64,000 nt of DNA from Notospermus geniculatus (lineage: Eukaryota; Nemertea; Pilidiophora; Heteronemertea; Lineidae): positions 270,777 through 334,776 of the forward strand of contig NMRB01000539.1 in assembly GCA_002633025.1 (NCBI GenBank). The letters run 5' to 3'. Both the position numbers and the translations under genes were made by a program. The notes below the pieces were generated by a model. The model was not told where the DNA came from and did no database searches. It saw only the letters and a program-made list of their open reading frames with translations. Positions 39,454-52,700 of this stretch are shown piece after piece (positions within the stretch are counted from its first letter, which is position 1; each line of letters starts with the position of its first letter).

Positions 39454-39647
39454 AGGCTCCATTTCCATAGAGTTCACGTTGACACTTTTCACGCGCCACG
39501 TTTCACGTTTTCCTTTCGTTCCTCGGAGAAAGCATGTCACAGGACAGGTAATGTGTGTCTCGTTGTACGCTGAATCGAGGAACGAAAGGAAAACGTGAAG
39601 CGTGGCGCGTGAAAAGTGTCAACGTGAACTCTATGGAAATGGAGCCT
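39454..39647. repeat. Fold-back AGGCTCCATTTCC
   Basis: 194 bp with arms of about 75 bp that are almost perfect (GTTCACGTTGACACTTTTC and inverse), implying recent origin. Confidence 0.7.
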
Positions 39648-40233
39648 AAAAGCCTACATTTTAGACCTAGGCCTATTCACGTCCGCACCTGTTTGAGTAG
39701 AGGTAAGATAGGGCAAGGTTATTTCGAAAGTTCCCGCCAGTCCGGCCACCGGCATGACATGCATGACAGGGCCGGACGCGAGAAAGAAACAAACACCATA
39801 GGGCACCATTAGGCCTAGCCTGCCTTGTGGTCCATGACGACATGTTAGGCCTAGGCCTATGTAGTCCGAGCTAGGTCTTTCGTATTTGGCCTGCTACAAA
39901 ATTGGGAGCTGAAGCGTTTGCCTCGATCGCTATCATAATGTATGCAATGTACGTAGCTAGCCTAAGAAATAAGCGGTAAGCCGTGGTTATACATGTAAGA
40001 ATAGGAAAAGATGCCCGGCACGTAGGCTACATGTCATGATGTAGGGCCTAGGCCTAGTGTTTCACCCCCAATAGGCCTACCAGACAATGACCGTGATTTG
40101 TGTGGTAAATTTCATTCATTACAAAGTGTGAACAAAACAGACATGACGGACATCAAAAATAGATACCGGTATCTAGTTTTTAGGCCCCCCTAGGCCTATC
40201 TATTTTTGCAGACATTCACTTTATTCATTTCAG

Positions 40234-40424
40234 GTCAGTCTGGCTGCCGAAGTTCTTCAAAACTGCCGATTCTACAAAATGCAAAAGAGATGCAAGGACG
40301 TCAAATAGGCTATGTCACAGCCATGACAGCCGAATCTTCTAGGAACCACTATGGGGATCAGCTGAATACGGTAAGCCATGAGAGCACATTCTGCCAGAGC
40401 AGACAAATGATTATTATGGTATAG
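40234..40424 (+). CDS. Possible terminal exon of the PAN/FN3 gene
   Basis: A good acceptor (TTATTCATTTCAG) opens a phase 1 frame compatible with the last FN3 exon. The frame is polar (Q, S, R, N rich) and ends at TAG at 40422-40424. A consensus donor GTAAGC at 40371 could instead end the exon in phase 0. It would suit a short cytoplasmic or C-terminal tail, but it has no recognised domain and no linking membrane segment was found. Low confidence. Confidence 0.3.
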
Positions 40425-40684
40425 AGGTTTCCCACGTGACGTCATAGCTCAAAATCTCCGCCATTTTGGCCGTCAAATGACGCAACGTCACAGCATCATA
40501 TCTAATCCATCATACATGGTGATTTGACAATCGATTTTGGTCCGTCTTCAGTGTCACGTAAGCATCACAGGAATCACTGATTTTAAATCACGATATTGTT
40601 TTAATGTCTTCAAAAATCATTTTAGCTCGTGAACATGGTTGCATCTATGCAGGAATTCCAACCCCCTTCAAAATATCGTTCACC

Positions 40685-43600
40685 TCAATCGCTTGCTTGC
40701 CGCCTCTCGGCGATAATTTTAAAGGGCGTTGGGAGAATTGCCCAGGTCAGGTCCTGGATGTCGTCCAGGTCGCTCTTGTGACCGTCCTCGAACCGGAAAG
40801 TAAACCTTTGGAAGAGGGCTGTGTAGAATATAAATATCTCTGGCTTCGCTATGGTTTCCCCAATGCACACCCTCCTGCCGGCTCCGAAGGAAAAGAAGCT
40901 TCTAGGTTTTGGTAGCAATTCACCGTTCTCGTCGAGGAAGTGGCCAGCAGGGTCGAAGGTGTCGGGGTTTTTCCACTCCTTGGGGTCCTTGTGAATGGCG
41001 TAATGGTTAATCATAATGATGTTGTTGGCTGGAATGTCATAGCCACCTGTAAAGATATTTCACAATGCTTTCATCTCAGAATCAATGTGTTTGTTCTGAT
41101 TCACGTGGGCCTAGTCCCTCTAATTAAAGTGACCAGTAGCCTACTGGACGTCGACCCGACTTGTAAAGGCCTGTCTACACGATCGTACATTTGTTCAAAA
41201 CATCATCATACATTTGTATGATGATGTTCATGGACAAATGTATGATCTTGTGGACCGTTTTCCCAACAAACTTGAACAGCATCCAACATGTATGATGATG
41301 TTCAAATTTTTAGCTGCATGTTTCATCTTGCCAACAAATGCACAACATCCCACAAAATTTGTATGATGATGTTCATGGACAAATGTATGATCGTGTGGAC
41401 GGTTTTCCCAACAGACTTGAACAGCATCCAACATTATCCTTTCCGCATCATACTTCATCATACTAATGTCCATGAATGTTGGACTTTAGATGAAAATCCA
41501 CAACAAACTTGAACATCATCATACAAGTTTATGATGCTGTTTTGAACAAATGTATGATTGTGTAGACGTTTACCATACAGATGTCCATCAATGTTGGAGT
41601 GTGTAGACGGAAATCCACAACAAACTTGAACATCATCATACAAATGTATGATGGTGTTTTGAACAAATGTATGATAGTGTAGACAGGCCTTCGACATGAA
41701 TTGGAGTGACTGCGTCTAGTTTAACGTAGGCCTAGTGCCCTCGCATTGTCAAACTCTTCCCATGTGAAATGTTTATGCTGCAAGGTTGTTTCGTGGTGTA
41801 TTCTGTGGTATTTGTAATTTTCTTAGGAAACAGATCTGGCTGTCCCAGTCTTACCTATTTTGGTATCTCTTGAAGTTTTATGTGGCACACCGAAGGGGAC
41901 CGTCGGGAGTAGCCTCATGCATTCATACATCACGGCCTCGCAGTACGGCATCCTTGGCTTGTCTGCAGTCCCGGGAAATCGAGATGGACCTGGAAAAAAG
42001 AGATACTTCATTTTTAGCTCACCTCTGTGAGGTGAGCTTTTCGTATGGCGTGTCGTCCGTCGTCGTTAACAGGGGTGGCACGTTTCTAAACCGCTAGGCA
42101 TAGAAGCTTGAAACTTGTGTACAGGTACCCCATGGTAAAAACTATCTGGACGGAAACTTAGCGCTGCCAGTTTTACACTCTGGCCTCAAGGGGCGCTTTG
42201 TGAAAACCTTCTTTTGCCGTATCTCCTGAATGCTGCTAGCTAGAACCATGAGACTTTTATGGTGGGTTCCTCTGAGCAAACCTATCTTACCTACAACCTC
42301 GTCAATTTCTTCTTGTACCTTGGCTTGGACGTCAGGATATTGAGTGAGTAGGAAGACAATGTTGAGCAAGGTGCTCGAGGTGGTTTCTGTTCCAGCTTTA
42401 ATAAAAGAAAGTTGCACAGTTTTACACCCTTCATGTTACACAACACTTATGAACTGTTAATACTGACAATGTACAGTAGTGTGCAAAAATATTAGAACAC
42501 TTGGCAAATCTTAAGAAACTGATGTTTTATTTGGTCCCAGAGCCTGGATTTCACTTCCCTGCCATTGCAAAAGGTAAAGGCAAAGGTACTGAGATTCTTT
42601 CACCTATGAATTTATCAGTCCAGTCCTTTTAAAAAAATTTTACTCTAATATTTAGTATGGCCCCCTTGGCAGCAGTCACAGCAGCGCATCTTTCTGGCAT
42701 TGTGTCTATGTATTTTCTAAGAGTTTCAACCCCAGTGTTATTCCACGCTCTCAGAAGCTCATTCCAGAGAGTTTCCTTAGAGTTATTCAACATTTCCAAA
42801 ATGCAGTATGTTCCCAAGAAATTGACAAAGGTATCATGCAGGTGTCTCTGGAACATTCATTACGCAATGGTGAGTATGGTTGAAGGTTCCATTAATGAAA
42901 GAAACGATGGTTTCATGGCTACATTGGGGTCATTTCATTGAAATAATACTTCGTTTTCCAATTCATGGCAAGTGTTCTTATATTTTTGCACACTACTGTA
43001 TGTGCTCGCGTCCGTTTCTGACGAATCAGCTTGGATAACTTCAGCATGTTCAGTTCCAAGATTATCATCACACTTGACACATCCAGTCTCGAGGATGGAG
43101 AAACACGGCATGACGTCTGGGTGGAGGTCATCAAATTCGCTATTGAGCGAATTTAACATTTCTAGTTGTATTAGATTTTTCCGTCAGGGCCGAAGCCACA
43201 GCATTGTTGGCCCTGGTAAGCTACTGATGTTCCTCACTTGGCTGGGGTCTCTTTTGGGAATGACTTGCTCTGACACACTTACCAAAGAAAACATCTTTGA
43301 CCATTTGCTTGTATTGTGTCTTATCAAGCACCACTCTCTGTCCAGACTTGGCCTCCTCTTCTGCTGTCTCGCGTTCTACCTTCAGCATTTCATCGATGAA
43401 GTCTTTGACATCGTCTGAAAGCATTGATTTGACGTTCCTTATGTAAGGACAGACTTTTTTATTCCTTGTTTCTCGAGTTATTTTGAGGAGAAATATTTGA
43501 GGTGGGCGGAAGAAATTTTAAAAAGACATGTAAATTTTATTTTTGGTAGCTTTTCACATTTCTCAACAGTTTCGATAATAAACAAGAAGTCAATCTCCAG

Positions 43601-46600
43601 AATTCACGAATTTTCGACCCCAACCGGGGTCTTTTTCAAGTGGAACTTTACAATCTGAAACTCCAGAAAAGACTGAGCTGAAACCCGAATGTAGAACTAC
43701 ATAAATCTGTGTAGACAGGACAAACAAGTAATTAACAGTTTCGATGGCAATGCTGCAATCGGAGGATAGAAAAAAATAATTAAAAAAAACATGTGACCAT
43801 GATATTTGAGCAGCAGTCTTGAGCAACGCACTCAATCCATAAACGCACAAAACTGCAAGCAAGGGTTGGCATTATTGCGTGAGATTACGGTGCACGTCAG
43901 TTAGGTGTACCTTCTGCGAAAAGGCACTTTCAGGCCATGGAGTTCTGGGCGGGTTCGGAAAACAAAGAAACAAAATAATTCTTTTTTTCCTTCAGTTTTT
44001 GGGTTTAAAGGAATCGGCGGGCGCGAGAAATTGTAAAAAATAATATTTTTATTTTTTCCAAATTCGGGGCATTCACGATTCGGCGGGTTTGCGAAACAAG
44101 GAGTAAAAAGTCTGACCTAAAATGGCCAACGCACGCTCGGCCTGCTTCTTCGCCTTCTCTTAAAGAAATGACGTACCTGGGTCAAACCTCTCCGTGTGCT
44201 CCTGAACTTGCTTCCTGATATATTCGTCCTCTATGTCTATAAATTTCAGGAATTGCCTGAAGCCTGGAGTATGTGGCAGACTCCTCGCTGGGGGGAAAAC
44301 ATCCACAAGAAATGAACCAGATGAAAACGCATTGGTCGCGGACTTTATGGCCTTGAAAAGGTTTTGGAATTCCTCGTCATCTAAATCGAAACTACACAAA
44401 ATCGAACTATGAATATCGCTGTTAGCAAGGATATCCAAAAAACAGCACAAAAACGACACACAGTATACAATAAATCGGAAAGTCGTCTCCGAATATTTCG
44501 CAAATTTTCGACCCCAATCGGGGTCTTCCTCAGGCGCTATGTAGAAGAGATCCCAGAGGTGAATGAGCTAGAACCTAATGATGAACCTAATGCTGTTAGC
44601 AAGGCTTATGATATAAATGCGATATACCATTAATTTTGGAAGATGAATTCATGATATCAAGGTAAACGGCAAATTGTCAACATTTTCATTCCGTCACCCT
44701 TTCCGGCTTTTTCAATATTGGCATAAACTACACATCATTAGGATTTTCAGTGAAAAAAGCTTTAGACATTCTTGTTCGTTCCGAGATATATCAAAATTTC
44801 AAAATTGTGTGCTGTTTGATTATCTTGAGAATGAGAAATGAGATTTTGGAAACATCTCCACAAAAAGTATCAGTGGATTAATAGCTAACTACATGTAGAT
44901 CTCGTACCACATGCTGAAAATCGCTTCAAAATTGGGCCATCCATTGTGGAGATGCATGGACCACGGTAATCAATGATCAAATCTGTTTCAATGGGGAACC
45001 CGCTCACCGACAGGTCGCCGGGCGCTGCGAGCGCTTGTACCGAAACGACGTCATTGACGTCATTTTAGGTGTCATTCGCACAAGGGTGTAAACATGATAA
45101 ACCTTCATGTTTGATTCCTTTATGGTGAGTTACATGTATGGTGGCTTAAGAATCATCAAATCTGACACTTACTTTACGTTGAAGCACATGGCGCAAATAA
45201 CGTTGTAGACCAGAAGTGTTAACAACTGATTTGGATCAAACGGTCCCTTGGCCCCCTCTTCCTCAAATACCATCACCCCCTTCTCAAGGCTCGCATGGAC
45301 CATGGTTTCGAGTCGTCCACCTGAGAGTAAGTTCCTAAAAGAAAATGTTCTTGGGTTGATAAAGCTTCACTAGTTTCAGTAGCTGTCCGTTGGTACCGTG
45401 GCCTCAATATGGCCGTTAGCCTATATCGGAGTGTGCTTTCAGTAGCTGTCCGTTGGTATCCAACCAAAAAATACCTCAAAGCAGCCCCAGCGACTCTCCT
45501 CATCTTCCTTACAGTATTATCATAGTTTGAAAATATGATGTCTTTCTTCTCCGACATGTAATCAACTGAAACGAAAGTTGTCAAGAAGTTTCACACCGGT
45601 AGGCCTACCTCTTTTTTTTTACAAAAGTCTTATAAACTGCTTCGTTGGTAATCCGTTTACGGAGGGGCGCGTCCATGTTTTTTCAAATACCTAATCCATA
45701 GGCCTAGGCCTTTGGATGATATTGTGTTCTTCTCTGGAAACTGGGAAGAACACAGAGCAAATCTGGAGCAAATATTCGTGCCCTAATTATTTCGTGACAG
45801 TCCTAATTCTTCCGAAACTTACGCGAATGAAACTGCATTCTGTCTGAGGTGTCCGCAGCCTTCGCAACAAGCATCTCAATCGCCTCTTGGATCTTATTAA
45901 CAACTATCAAATCACCCATTGCTGAAATAAATCACTGGAAGACTCAAGCCCTTTTTGATTTGATCTCTTTTTCAAGATCACAGAGGTCAAAGTTCAAAAT
46001 TTTGCTGTTAGGTGGCACGTTTCATGGCCGCAGGGGCTGTTGACCTAAAACTTGGTAGATAATATTCCCCTAGGTCAGATGACCAATGACACCAATTTTC
46101 GGCCCAATTCGATTCTTGGCTTGGCCACTAGGTGGCTAAAACCGAAATACACAATAGGAGCAGTCAGCCGCGCATATTGCCAACAGATGGCAGCAAAGTT
46201 CTAGCGGACCAATGTACAGGAAAATCTACGTGATTGCTGCTCGATCAATAATGACTGGGTCCGCTATATGCATTGAATTGGGCCGTAGTGACACCTAGTG
46301 GTCAACTCGCTGACAGCTCCTATTGTCATCTGTTCTTCTGGTACATTCACCCACAGGTGAGCACATGGTCCATGGACCATTTCATTAGACTAGCCCGGTT
46401 GAAGCTCGACACGTACCGAACCTGCTTTGAAATCGGGACAGGCCCGTTTACACTGCCATTAAATTGGTGCCAGGACAAGGTGGCTCGACCTGTTTACATT
46501 TGGTAAAATTGTAAATTCCGTCGTGTAAATGGGGCTTCAGCGAACGAGCAATAGAGTAGCATTTTGTATTAGATGTATGTAATACATTTTTACTTGTGTA

Positions 46601-47886
46601 ATCTTTGGAATGCATGTACTATGTTTTGTAATGTTGGCAAAGCTATGCCAAGTATTACATACACGTACAATGTACTTCATTATACCGTATTACATGTCCT
46701 TCATTTCTAACAAAAAGCACAAAGAACGACACACAAAATGATATATAACGAAAGGTTGTCTCCGAATTTCGCAAATTTTCGACCCCAAGCGGGGTCTTCC
46801 CCAGGCACTTTCCAGTAGAGATTCCAGAAAAGACTGTAATCTGTACTAGAAAATGCCTGGGGAAGACCCCGGTTGGGGTGGAAAATTTGCGAAATTCGGA
46901 GACGACTTTTCGTTTTACTTTGTTTCTACTTGGTCCATATATCCTCACTATAATTTATTCTGCCTGCAGTAACCTGCTGTGTTGAATTATTAAGCTTGGC
47001 CCAACCCAAGGCCTGATTTGTTTTTACGACCGAATGCTGCTGTAGCTTGGAGACATGGGCGGCATGTTGGTCGGGGACCTCATAGAAAAGAAGTTACGGT
47101 ATATCCAAAGGTAGAAGCAATGCTTACCACAGTTGACTCTGATGATGCCTCCATATTTCTGGCCCCAGTCAAAAAACTGCCGATATAGTTTCCTTCCATG
47201 CTTGGAGCGGAACACCTCTGAAACATAAAAGGACAGTAAAATTCTTTGAATCATAAATCGGCGCTAAGTTGTGTTATTGAATTCTAATAATAAGTAATAC
47301 ACGTAATAAAACGGTACATGTATTTATATGACGCGTATATGCAATGGGTGAGGTCAAAGTTGGTGTTAGTGTTAGGAGTTAACACTAACACTGACACTAA
47401 CACCGGGTTTAAGCCGAACTTTGAACTGCTCAGTGTTAACACTGGTGTGACACCAACACCGCTGTAAACCCAGTTCAAAGTCAGGGTCGGTGTAGTCCGA
47501 ACACTGCCAGGTCGTTAAAATAAGAACAACAAGGGGCCAAGAAATGAACCTTGTGGGACACCGGATATTCCACGTGTAGTAGGGCCTAGCCTTGACAAGG
47601 GCCATCATAATCAGGTCCTACACAATGGACACCTTTTGTGGGGGAAATTGTCGCGAGCAGGACCGGGATGTCGCGTTGAGTTTAACCACTAGTGACGCCT
47701 ATTGAGGCAGTAGGCTAGGGTCCCCGTTGACAACTTACCAATTGAGGATCCAATGATGGGCCAGTTGAACGGACCAGGCGGGAGCTTGTATTTCTTCCTC
47801 GGGTAGAGCACCCAGGCGAGTAGAGCAATACCCACGAAGACCGCGAGAAATTTCGGGTCGACGAACGCATCCACGTATCCCGTCAT
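40685..47886 (-). CDS. Cytochrome P450-a, CYP2-clan (CYP1/2/17-like), ten exons, complete
   Basis: Exons in order: 47886-47739, 47217-47128, 45921-45823, 45565-45475, 45334-45173, 44391-44173 (end uncertain), 43437-43283, 42395-42291, 41989-41855, 41046-40685. The product is about 521 aa, normal for a microsomal P450. Residues about 12-30 form the ER membrane anchor, followed by a basic stretch and the PPGP hinge. AGTETT (about 322-327) is the I-helix oxygen-activation motif, ECMR (about 379-382) the K-helix ExxR pair, and [12 protein letters not shown] carries the heme-thiolate cysteine (about 462). The substrate cannot be told. A consensus donor at 44176 would give the wrong phase; frame continuity needs AC/GTCATT four bases later. 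An ATTAAA lies about 80 nt after the stop. Confidence 0.85.
41167..41690. mobile_element. AGGCCTGTCTACAC fold-back with ATACATTTGTATGATG array
   Basis: Inverted ends with an interior of repeated CATCATAC/ACAAATGTATGAT blocks in both orientations. It fills most of the last intron of P450-a and is absent from P450-b. Confidence 0.65.
42474..42998. mobile_element. Deletion derivative of a Tc1-like transposon
   Basis: 525 bp between TA dinucleotides with ends CAGTAGTGTGCAAAAATATT and inverse. On the minus strand 42856-42629 encodes a transposase C-terminal tail (contexts [10 protein letters not shown] and MPERCAAV). The rest of the transposase is deleted. It lies in intron 7 of P450-a only. Confidence 0.75.
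47344..47500. repeat. Palindromic GTGTTAACAC cluster
   Basis: Short stretch with repeated GTGTTA/TAACAC words and inverted flanks (TCAAAGTT, AACTTTGA), in intron 1 of P450-a. The related GTTAAC array is at 27642-28291. Confidence 0.5.
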
Positions 47887-49262
47887 CGTTCTGGGAGAGA
47901 ATGCAGAATTTGCGCTCCAAACAGGTTTAATAAAGGATAGGAATCAGGTCAAGTATGCTGATAACAAACCTTGACCTATTTATTCAAGGTTTTGAGTCGT
48001 GTGATATTCATGATATTTGGCCAATATTAGCGAGGTTAAAAGCTGGAAACACAGTAGGCCTACAAATCTTGCCAACATTTATAATTGGAACCAGCGGGTC
48101 ATAAATACGTATTTGTTTGTAGTGCGTGTCATTCACAAAGACTTCTCAAGTAATGTGATACTTTTGCCAAGTGTTGGTGACTCTAGTCCGTGTTCTATTT
48201 TCGCCAACACTTTTTGTTTATACAAGAGTGCCTTTAATATGTGAACAGTCTTACTGGTCTTACTGGTATTTAGCGTAGTTGTAGTTTCTCCAATTGCCGC
48301 TAGGCGCTACGCTGTCGGACGGATGTGGAACTCTCCTGTCTTTCGATTATGGAACAAAAAGGGCGTTTTTTTACAGAAAACGGGGGAAAACGTCGAAAAA
48401 GAATCCCACGTCGACTTATGGCACATTATTACACACAGCAGGGCAGCGGTCATGGGACATATTTGAAAGCCAAACTTAGGAGAACGATCACAAACATTAG
48501 GCCCCTACCTCCCGCATTATAGTATAGATTTGACATGTGGAACCAGGCATGGATCTGCGCAGTGTGTGCTGTGCTGAACTGCGTTGGCCAACACTTTTTA
48601 AGCCTTTCCCCTGCAGAAATGGGGTCTCAAAGGTGTTGTTTCCTTGGAAATTCTACCCTGCACCCTTTGCAATAATTCCCCAAGGCACTGGCCATCCATT
48701 CGTGGATAATTCTTGAAGTCAGCCACTGAACCACATCTTCCTATCTCAGTTCCTGAACTAAAGTATGGTATGCGCCTAGTTAGGTCCTCTACTTACCCAA
48801 GGTCCCCCAACACCTTCTGTCATCCCACCTTCCCCTCCGCTTTCGGTTTCATGAAATGTAAATAGCCATTTTGACTCTGAATTCTATTTCCCGCCGAGAA
48901 TGAAAAAGGTCCACCTATTGTCAACTTCTGATACTAACAAATCAGATAAAATCGAATCAAATCTCGCCTTTCACAACTTTTTGTTTGTTTTTGAGCGTAG
49001 AATCATAAACATATTTCAGGAATATTTATCAAGATAGATATAAAAATAGATAACATTAATGTTTTGGTATACACGGTGCTGCCACCTGTCCGAGGAAAAA
49101 TAACTATTATAATCTACCATGTAAATAAACAAACCGTAATGTTTACAATTTGAACTAGAGCACCTTTAAGTTCTAAACCATCAAGATGATTTGTCATGTT
49201 GATTTGGCGGTCGATTTTGATTGATTTTCAGTGTCTCAAAAGCATCACATATATCACTGATT
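47887..49262 (-). other. Intergenic stretch between P450-a and P450-b
   Basis: Should contain the P450-a promoter. The first 120 bp upstream of the ATG resemble the same region of P450-b (57216-57360), including AGGTCAAG, but I see no certain TATA or regulatory site and no gene. Confidence 0.4.
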
Positions 49263-49269
49263 CTAAATC

Positions 49270-49621
49270 ATAATAAGCAAGAAGTCAATCTCCAGAATTC
49301 ACAAATTTTCGACCCCAACCGGGGTCTTTTTGAAGTGGAACTTTACAATCTGAAACTCTAGAAAAGACTGAGCTGAAACCCGAATGTGGAACTAACTAAT
49401 CTGTGTAGACAGATGAGTGAGCAATTAAGGCAATTAATTTTAAGTGAGCAATTAATTTCCTTAATTGCTCACTCATCCTGTCTACACAGGTTAGTTAGTT
49501 CCACATTCGGGTTTCAGCTCAGTCTTTTCTAGAGTTTCAGATTGTAAAGGTCCACTTGAAAAAGACCCCGGTTGGGGTCGAAAATTTGTGAATTCTGGAG
49601 ATTGACTTCTTGCTTATTATC
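49270..49621. mobile_element. 352-bp fold-back with hammerhead-like hairpins (degenerate core)
   Basis: Arms of about 160 bp are nearly identical, with TAATAAGCAAGAAGTCAATC ends. The hairpin core here reads CTTGAAAAA instead of CTGANGA. Half of the same element is at 55113-55210 and another part at 43575-43690. Confidence 0.7.
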
Positions 49622-49762
49622 ATTTTGTGTGTCAATTTTGTGCTATTCTGTATATTGGCTTCTAAATCATGTTCAAACGTCATTCAATCATTTTGGCTAA
49701 ACCTTCGTTGAACGTGGTTGCATCTCTGCAGGAATTCCAACCCGTTCGAAATTTCCCTCAGG

Positions 49763-52700
49763 TCAGTCACTTGCTTGCCGCTTCTCGGCGATAATTTTAT
49801 AAGGCGTTGGGAGAATGGCCCAGGTCAGGTCCTGGATGTCGTCCAGGTCGCTCTTGTGACCGTCCTCGAACCTGAAAGTAAACCTTTGGAAGAGGGCAGT
49901 ATAGAATATGAATATCTCTGGCTTGGCGATGGTTTCCCCAATGCACACCCTCCTGCCGGCTCCAAAGGAAAAGGAACTTCTAGGTTTTGGTAGCAATTCA
50001 CCGTTCTCGTCGAGAAAGTGGCCAGCAGGGTCGAAGGTCTCGGGGTTTTTCCACTCCTTAGGGTCCATGTGAAGGGCGTAATGGTTAATGATAATGATCT
50101 TGTTGGCTGGAATGTCATAGCCACCTGTAAAGATATTTCACAATGCTTTCATCTCAGAATCAATGGGCCGATTTCACAAAGGGTGTTTAGACTTATGGCC
50201 GATACACACGATCCAATGTTTCATCCCATTTTTCTGAATACATGTATTTTTCTGTGGTATTTGTAGTTTTCTTAGGATACAGATTTTGCTGTCCCAATCT
50301 TACTTATTTTGGTATCTCTTGAAGTTTTGTGAGGCACACCGAGGGGGACGGTCGGTAGGAGCCTCATGCATTCATGCATCACGGCCTCACAGTACGGCAT
50401 CCTTGGCTTGTCGGCATTCGCGGGAAATCGAGATGAACCTGGAAAAAGAGATATTTCATGTTTTTTTAGATCCACTTACACGTGCACTTGATTCTATTTC
50501 GGTCGGAACGTCCTTTGCAAAGCTGTTTTACCTTGCCATCGTTGCTCGCCACTGCATAGACGGCAAAATTCATGATCACAACTTGACTTACCTACAACCT
50601 CGTCAATTTCTTCTTGTACCTTGGCTTGGACGTCAGGATATTGAGCGAGTAGGAAGACAATGTTGAGCAAGGTGCTCGAGGTGGTTTCTGTTCCAGCTTT
50701 AATAAAAGAAAGAGTTACACAGTATACACCCTTCATGTCATGCGACACTTACATTGTACATACTGACACACTGTTAAAAATATCTCTAAATTTACAGCAG
50801 AATTTTCACTGCAAGGTTGCTGTAAAATTCATTTCACTGCAAACTGCTGTTTTTTTCACTGGAATTTAACAGCAAGATTACAGTTTCTCAGTTTTAAAGA
50901 CAGCATTTGTTGTAGAATTCATACAATTTTGCTGTCAAAATACAGTAAACGGGTGGTGTCAAAATACAGAAAAGTGCTGTGTTACTCTGCTGCCAACAAA
51001 GTGCTGTCAGCATTTTTAACAGTGCAATGTACACCACGTTTTCGGGCTACACTATTTGTATATACATGTATCAGGGCCGAAACCATAGCATTCTTGGCCC
51101 TGGCATGCCTGGTAAATACGGAAGAGGCCATCTCAAGCTACTCATGTTCCTCACTTGGATGGGGTTTTTTACTTGCCCTTGCAAAGGCACAAGGTACAAG
51201 GCACCATGGCTTACTGTCCCGTGCGGTGGACTGAAGAGCCAGGGATAATTTAATCCCACAAGGCGCGGGACCCACTTCTTGCTAAGCGGACGTGATAACC
51301 ACTAGGCTATCAAATCAGGGCGCCTCACTGTAACAGTGAGTGAACCCCACCACGATACTGTGTTCTAGACATTTTTGTGAAGCCATGTAATAAAACATTT
51401 ACATTTCTTGATATTTTCATACTATATATTGTGGCTGCTTGCATTATGTCGGTCTACAAGTGAAATGAGGTATAGTTGGTAATATTTTGAGCTCAGCAAC
51501 TTCCGTGCATTTCATGGTGGGGTTTTCGCGCACAACTGTATCTTCCTTCATTCATTCAAACGGCAAGACAAAGGTAAAAACTGCGTAACCCCCCTTACCA
51601 AAGAAGATATCTTTGACCATTTGCTTGTATTGTGTCTTATCAAGCACCACTCTCTGTCCAGACTTGGCCTCCTCTTCTGCTGTCTCTCGTTCTACCTTCA
51701 GCATTTCATCGATAAAGTCTTTGACATCGTCTGAAAGCATTGAATTGACGTTCCTTAGGTAAAATGGCCAACGTACGCTCGGCCTACTTCTTGTGCCTTA
51801 GCCTAACGTTTTGTGCAGGCACCCATGAAATACTTCAATTCCATTTGGCATGTGTTGGAATCATCCGCAGAAATAGTCCGGACCTGGTGGCAGAGTCAGT
51901 AAGGTGAAACCGCCTGACATGCCTGACCTCTCCCTAGGAGATTGTGTTTTAATCCGCTGTAAGAATCCCGGCCATTGGTGGATCCCTGTATTTAGCCCAA
52001 TCAGTGATCGTCTTTTATCTAGGTTACGTATCCGCATCCGTATACGTTGTGCTTTCTCAAATGAATTAAAGATCCGTCAGAACCGAAACGTATCGGGATA
52101 CGTATACGTTTCGGTTTAAGGATAAGTAGCGGTTCTCAAGCTCTCTATTACCTTAGGTAATAACGTAACAAGAAATGACGTACCTGGGTCAAACCTCTCC
52201 GCGTGCTCCTGAACTTGTTTCGAGATGTAGTCATCCTCTGCCTCTACAGATTTCAGGAATTGCCTGAAGCTTGGAGTATGTGGCAAACTTCTCGCCGGGG
52301 GGAAAACATCCACAAGGAATGAACCAGACGAGAACGTATTAGACGCGTACGTCATCGCCTTGTAAAGGTTTTGGAATTCTTCGTCATCTAAATCGAAACT
52401 ATACAAAATCGAACCATGAATATCGCTGTTAGCAAGGCTTATATCCAACATAGAGCACAAAAAACGATACACGATAGTAAACATAAAGTCGTCTCCGAAT
52501 TTCGCAAATTTTCAACCTAAACCGGGGTCTTCCTCAGGCACTTTGTAGTAGGGATCCCACTTTCTTCTGGGATACGAGAAAGTGCCTGAGGAAGACCCCG
52601 GTTGGGGTCGAAAATTTGCGAAATTCGGTGACGACTCTATGTTTACTATCTTTATTTGCCAAAAAACTAACGACGCTGAAAATAGCTCGGTTATCCTCGG

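Larger units (their letters stand above)
37773..40233 (+). other. Stretch after the last FN3 exon: repeats, no certain gene
   Basis: Contains the GGTGTAACG fold-back (about 37925-38098), the GCCGCCCATACACG fold-back (38694-38842), a GT microsatellite (38989-39038) and a 194-bp fold-back (39454-39647). TTCCTTCAG at about 38952-38960 followed at once by ACACAG/GTACGT could be a micro-exon but cannot be supported. Confidence 0.5.

Noticed and set aside
49763-50124. Suspected frameshift in the last exon of P450-b
   Set aside because: Rechecking the length (362 nt, as in P450-a) and codons around the start of the exon shows the frame is intact.
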